Below are positions 5,122 through 6,494 of a stretch of 6,494 nt of DNA, piece after piece. The notes below the pieces were generated by a model. It had not been told where the DNA came from and ran no database searches. It saw only the letters and a list, made by a program, of their open reading frames with translations. The first letter of the stretch is position 1. Every line of letters begins with the position of its first letter. Source of the stretch: Rhodobiaceae bacterium (GTDB lineage: Bacteria > Pseudomonadota > Alphaproteobacteria > Micropepsales > Micropepsaceae); NCBI GenBank assembly GCA_009885515.1, contig VFKO01000194.1, positions 1 through 6,494 of the forward strand, written 5' to 3'. Both the position numbers and the translations under genes were made by a program.

Positions 5122-6114
5122 TTAGTTCACGTTGATCGTGGCGCGGCGGTTTTGCGGTTCTTTCACGCGGTCGCCGGTTTGGACCATAAGCTCGGTTTCA
5201 CCCTTGCCTGAGGTCGAGATCGAGCCTTCCGAAACGCCCTTGCCAACAAGGTTGGATTTGGTGGCGTTCGCACGGCATTCCGAGAGCTTCTGGTTGTAAG
5301 CGTTCGAGCCCGAAGTGTCGGTGTGACCGACGATGCGGACAGATGCGCCACCACCGGACTTCGCGGACGAAGCGGCTTCGCTGAGGACTGCATCAGCTTC
5401 GGCTGTGATGTTGCACTTGTTGAAGCCGAAGAAAATGATGAACTCTTTCGCACGCACCGGTTCGACGACGTCTGGCAGCACCACAACGACTGGCGGTTCG
5501 CTATAGCCATAACGGAAGCCGACGGTGATGGTGTGCTTCTCGAGGTCCATTTCGGATGAAGGCCAAAACGCGTGCGCTTGAAGTTCAGCGCCGCCAACCC
5601 AGAGATAACGGTAGTTCAACACCGCGTCCCAATGCTGGTTCACGCGATAGGTGAAACCGGCGATGGCCTGCGCTGCGAATACCTTGTCATTGCTGTCATG
5701 GCCATCCGGCGCGTTGTAGCGCGGATTGTCGATTCCGATACCGGCGCCGAGCGCGAGGCCCCATTTGTCGGAGCCCATTTTGACGTCGTAGACAGCATTG
5801 ACCATGCCGGTCCATTCTTTCAAGCGGACTTCGCAAACTGCAAATTGGCATATATCTGCGGTGCCATCGTTTTCGCGATAGCCGACTTCGCCTTCCATGC
5901 GCCAGTTGCTGTTTTTGAATGCATAGCCCAGTGTGCCGAGCACGCCGTAGCCATGATCGAATTCAATCGCTGCGCTGCCGAGTTGTGTTTCGTTGACGAG
6001 TACTGCACCGCCTTCGAGACCGAAGTACCAGCCGTCACGTTCGAAGCCTGCATTCGCGGTGCCTGCAAGCGCCAATGACGCTGCCGCGCCCAAGAGTAAA
6101 GCCTTCATTTTCAT
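5122..6114 (-). CDS. OmpA-family outer membrane protein: barrel plus peptidoglycan-binding domain (330 aa)
   Basis: This is an outer-membrane protein that anchors the outer membrane to the cell wall. Residues 1-22 form a signal peptide (MKMKALLLG, hydrophobic core, cleavage after ANA). Residues 23-204 look like an eight-strand beta-barrel of the OmpA/OmpW-like type, with alternating patterns and aromatic strand ends such as FRYGY. A Val/Pro linker (about 206-220) leads to an OmpA C-terminal domain (about 223-329). The diaminopimelate-binding Asp and Arg are kept as D266 (GHTD) and R281 (LSECR). The form FFGFNKCNIT at 228-237 is typical of an alphaproteobacterial subgroup. Four cysteines (89, 94, 234, 280) could make two disulfides. 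GGGGGAA ends five bases before ATG 6114; a second ATG at 6108 is less well placed. It has its own terminator and appears monocistronic; no promoter was clear in the 217 bp upstream. Confidence 0.93.
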   Translation of the reverse strand: MKMKALLLGAAASLALAGTANAGFERDGWYFGLEGGAVLVNETQLGSAAIEFDHGYGVLGTLGYAFKNSNWRMEGEVGYRENDGTADICQFAVCEVRLKEWTGMVNAVYDVKMGSDKWGLALGAGIGIDNPRYNAPDGHDSNDKVFAAQAIAGFTYRVNQHWDAVLNYRYLWVGGAELQAHAFWPSSEMDLEKHTITVGFRYGYSEPPVVVVLPDVVEPVRAKEFIIFFGFNKCNITAEADAVLSEAASSAKSGGGASVRIVGHTDTSGSNAYNQKLSECRANATKSNLVGKGVSEGSISTSGKGETELMVQTGDRVKEPQNRRATINVN

Positions 6115-6331
6115 TGTTGTTCCCCCAATTATTCAGTTTCGGCCAACCCCGGACCCTTCATGCAAAGAGCCGACACCAGCACGTTCTACCCTTGGCCACC
6201 TTAAACCGAACGGGGCGCACCGTTAGTAACCCGAGGGCCACAGGGCGGCGGGAAAGGATCGCTTCCCGAGAGTGCCTTCGATAAAAAATGCCGGTTTTTC
6301 AGGGAATTCCCGCTTCGGATGTAAAATTATC

Positions 6332-6494
6332 GTAACTGCCCAGGTTGGAAGAGTTTTTAGACCCATCGCAATGTTTTGGCGAGGTCTGCTGGATCTCGGT
6401 TCAGGGCTTGGATGATGTTCCATCCCTGCTTTCTGGCCGTCGAGAGGAAGCTGCGGATGGTTGCGAAATCGGCAGCGCCCTCGGTCGAGCGAAA
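6332..6494 (-). mobile_element. Right end of an IS66-like insertion sequence (continues past window)
   Basis: The transposase 3' end reaches into the window, and 25 bases beyond its stop the plus strand reads GTAACTGCCCAGG (6332-6344). This resembles the GTAA-starting terminal repeats of IS66-family elements, so the element probably ends at 6332. The other end and any target duplication are outside the window or undetermined. Between it and the OmpA-family start (6115-6331) I see only AT-rich sequence and small dyads, with no gene. Confidence 0.5.
6357..6494 (-). CDS. IS66-like transposase, C-terminal 45 residues (5' part outside window)
   Basis: On the minus strand the frame entering at 6494 is open to a TAA at 6357-6359. 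It reads FRSTEGAADFATIRSFLSTA, then ARKQGWNIIQAL, and ends TLRWV. The FRS start, the ATIRS segment and ARKQGWN form a pattern I associate with the C-terminus of IS66-family (TnpC-type) DDE transposases, in which a final helix follows the catalytic core. The catalytic residues lie upstream, outside the window, so activity cannot be judged. The family call rests on a short stretch; another DDE transposase family is possible. It points towards the OmpA-family gene and is in the same orientation, about 240 bp upstream of its start, so read-through from the element could reach that gene. Confidence 0.65.
   Translation of the reverse strand, partial: FRSTEGAADFATIRSFLSTARKQGWNIIQALNRDPADLAKTLRWV

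Noticed and set aside
6302..6311. GGGAATTCCC palindrome upstream of the OmpA-family gene
   Set aside because: A single 10-bp dyad 190 bp from the start codon with no promoter elements beside it; insufficient to call an operator.
6223..6423. 66-codon minus-strand open frame between the OmpA-family gene and the transposase
   Set aside because: It overlaps the transposase end in another frame and crosses the predicted element boundary; no Shine-Dalgarno or family pattern.

Overview
The window looks chromosomal and comes from a GC-rich alphaproteobacterium. The OmpA-like porin, the small GIY-YIG protein and the long palindromic intergenic repeat are all of types I associate with that class. I cannot place it to genus from the sequence alone. 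The middle of the window is a fragment of a T7-like (podovirus-type) prophage set between ordinary host genes.

Layout. Positions 1-150 hold the 3' end of a cold-shock protein gene. A GC-rich hairpin at 207-243 and a small Lys/Glu-rich protein of unknown function (263-580) follow, both on the plus strand. A 188-bp nested palindromic repeat (588-775) fills the convergent gap to the phage genes. The phage block is read on the minus strand from 4772 down to 777. In order it carries a GNAT-fold internal-virion-type protein, a small proline-rich virion-type protein, the head-tail connector (portal), a Bbp19-like small protein and the capsid assembly scaffold. A TonB-C-domain gene (3505-4137) lies on the plus strand, inside the phage block and between the proline-rich protein and the portal. 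Right of the block are a GIY-YIG nuclease-family gene (plus strand, ending 5061), a terminator (5067-5097), and an OmpA-family outer membrane protein (minus, 5122-6114). The C-terminal end of an IS66-like transposase (minus, 6357-6494 and beyond) closes the window.

How the parts fit. The phage genes are the start of a T7-like head-assembly module: portal, scaffold and accessory proteins, with tight spacing, a stop/start overlap and good Shine-Dalgarno sites. The major capsid gene expected after the scaffold is absent, and so are terminase, tail and lysis genes. On the right the module runs directly into the GIY-YIG gene. It is therefore a prophage remnant, although every reading frame in it is open. 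The TonB-like gene has the look of a cargo (moron) gene, since its orientation opposes the surrounding operon and it has its own ribosome-binding site. The flanking host genes (cold shock, OmpA, GIY-YIG) show no functional link to the phage block.

I found no convincing new multi-gene system. The points most worth a second look are the TonB-like gene inside the phage module, the exact junction of phage DNA with the palindromic element, and the overprinted end of the GNAT-like gene.
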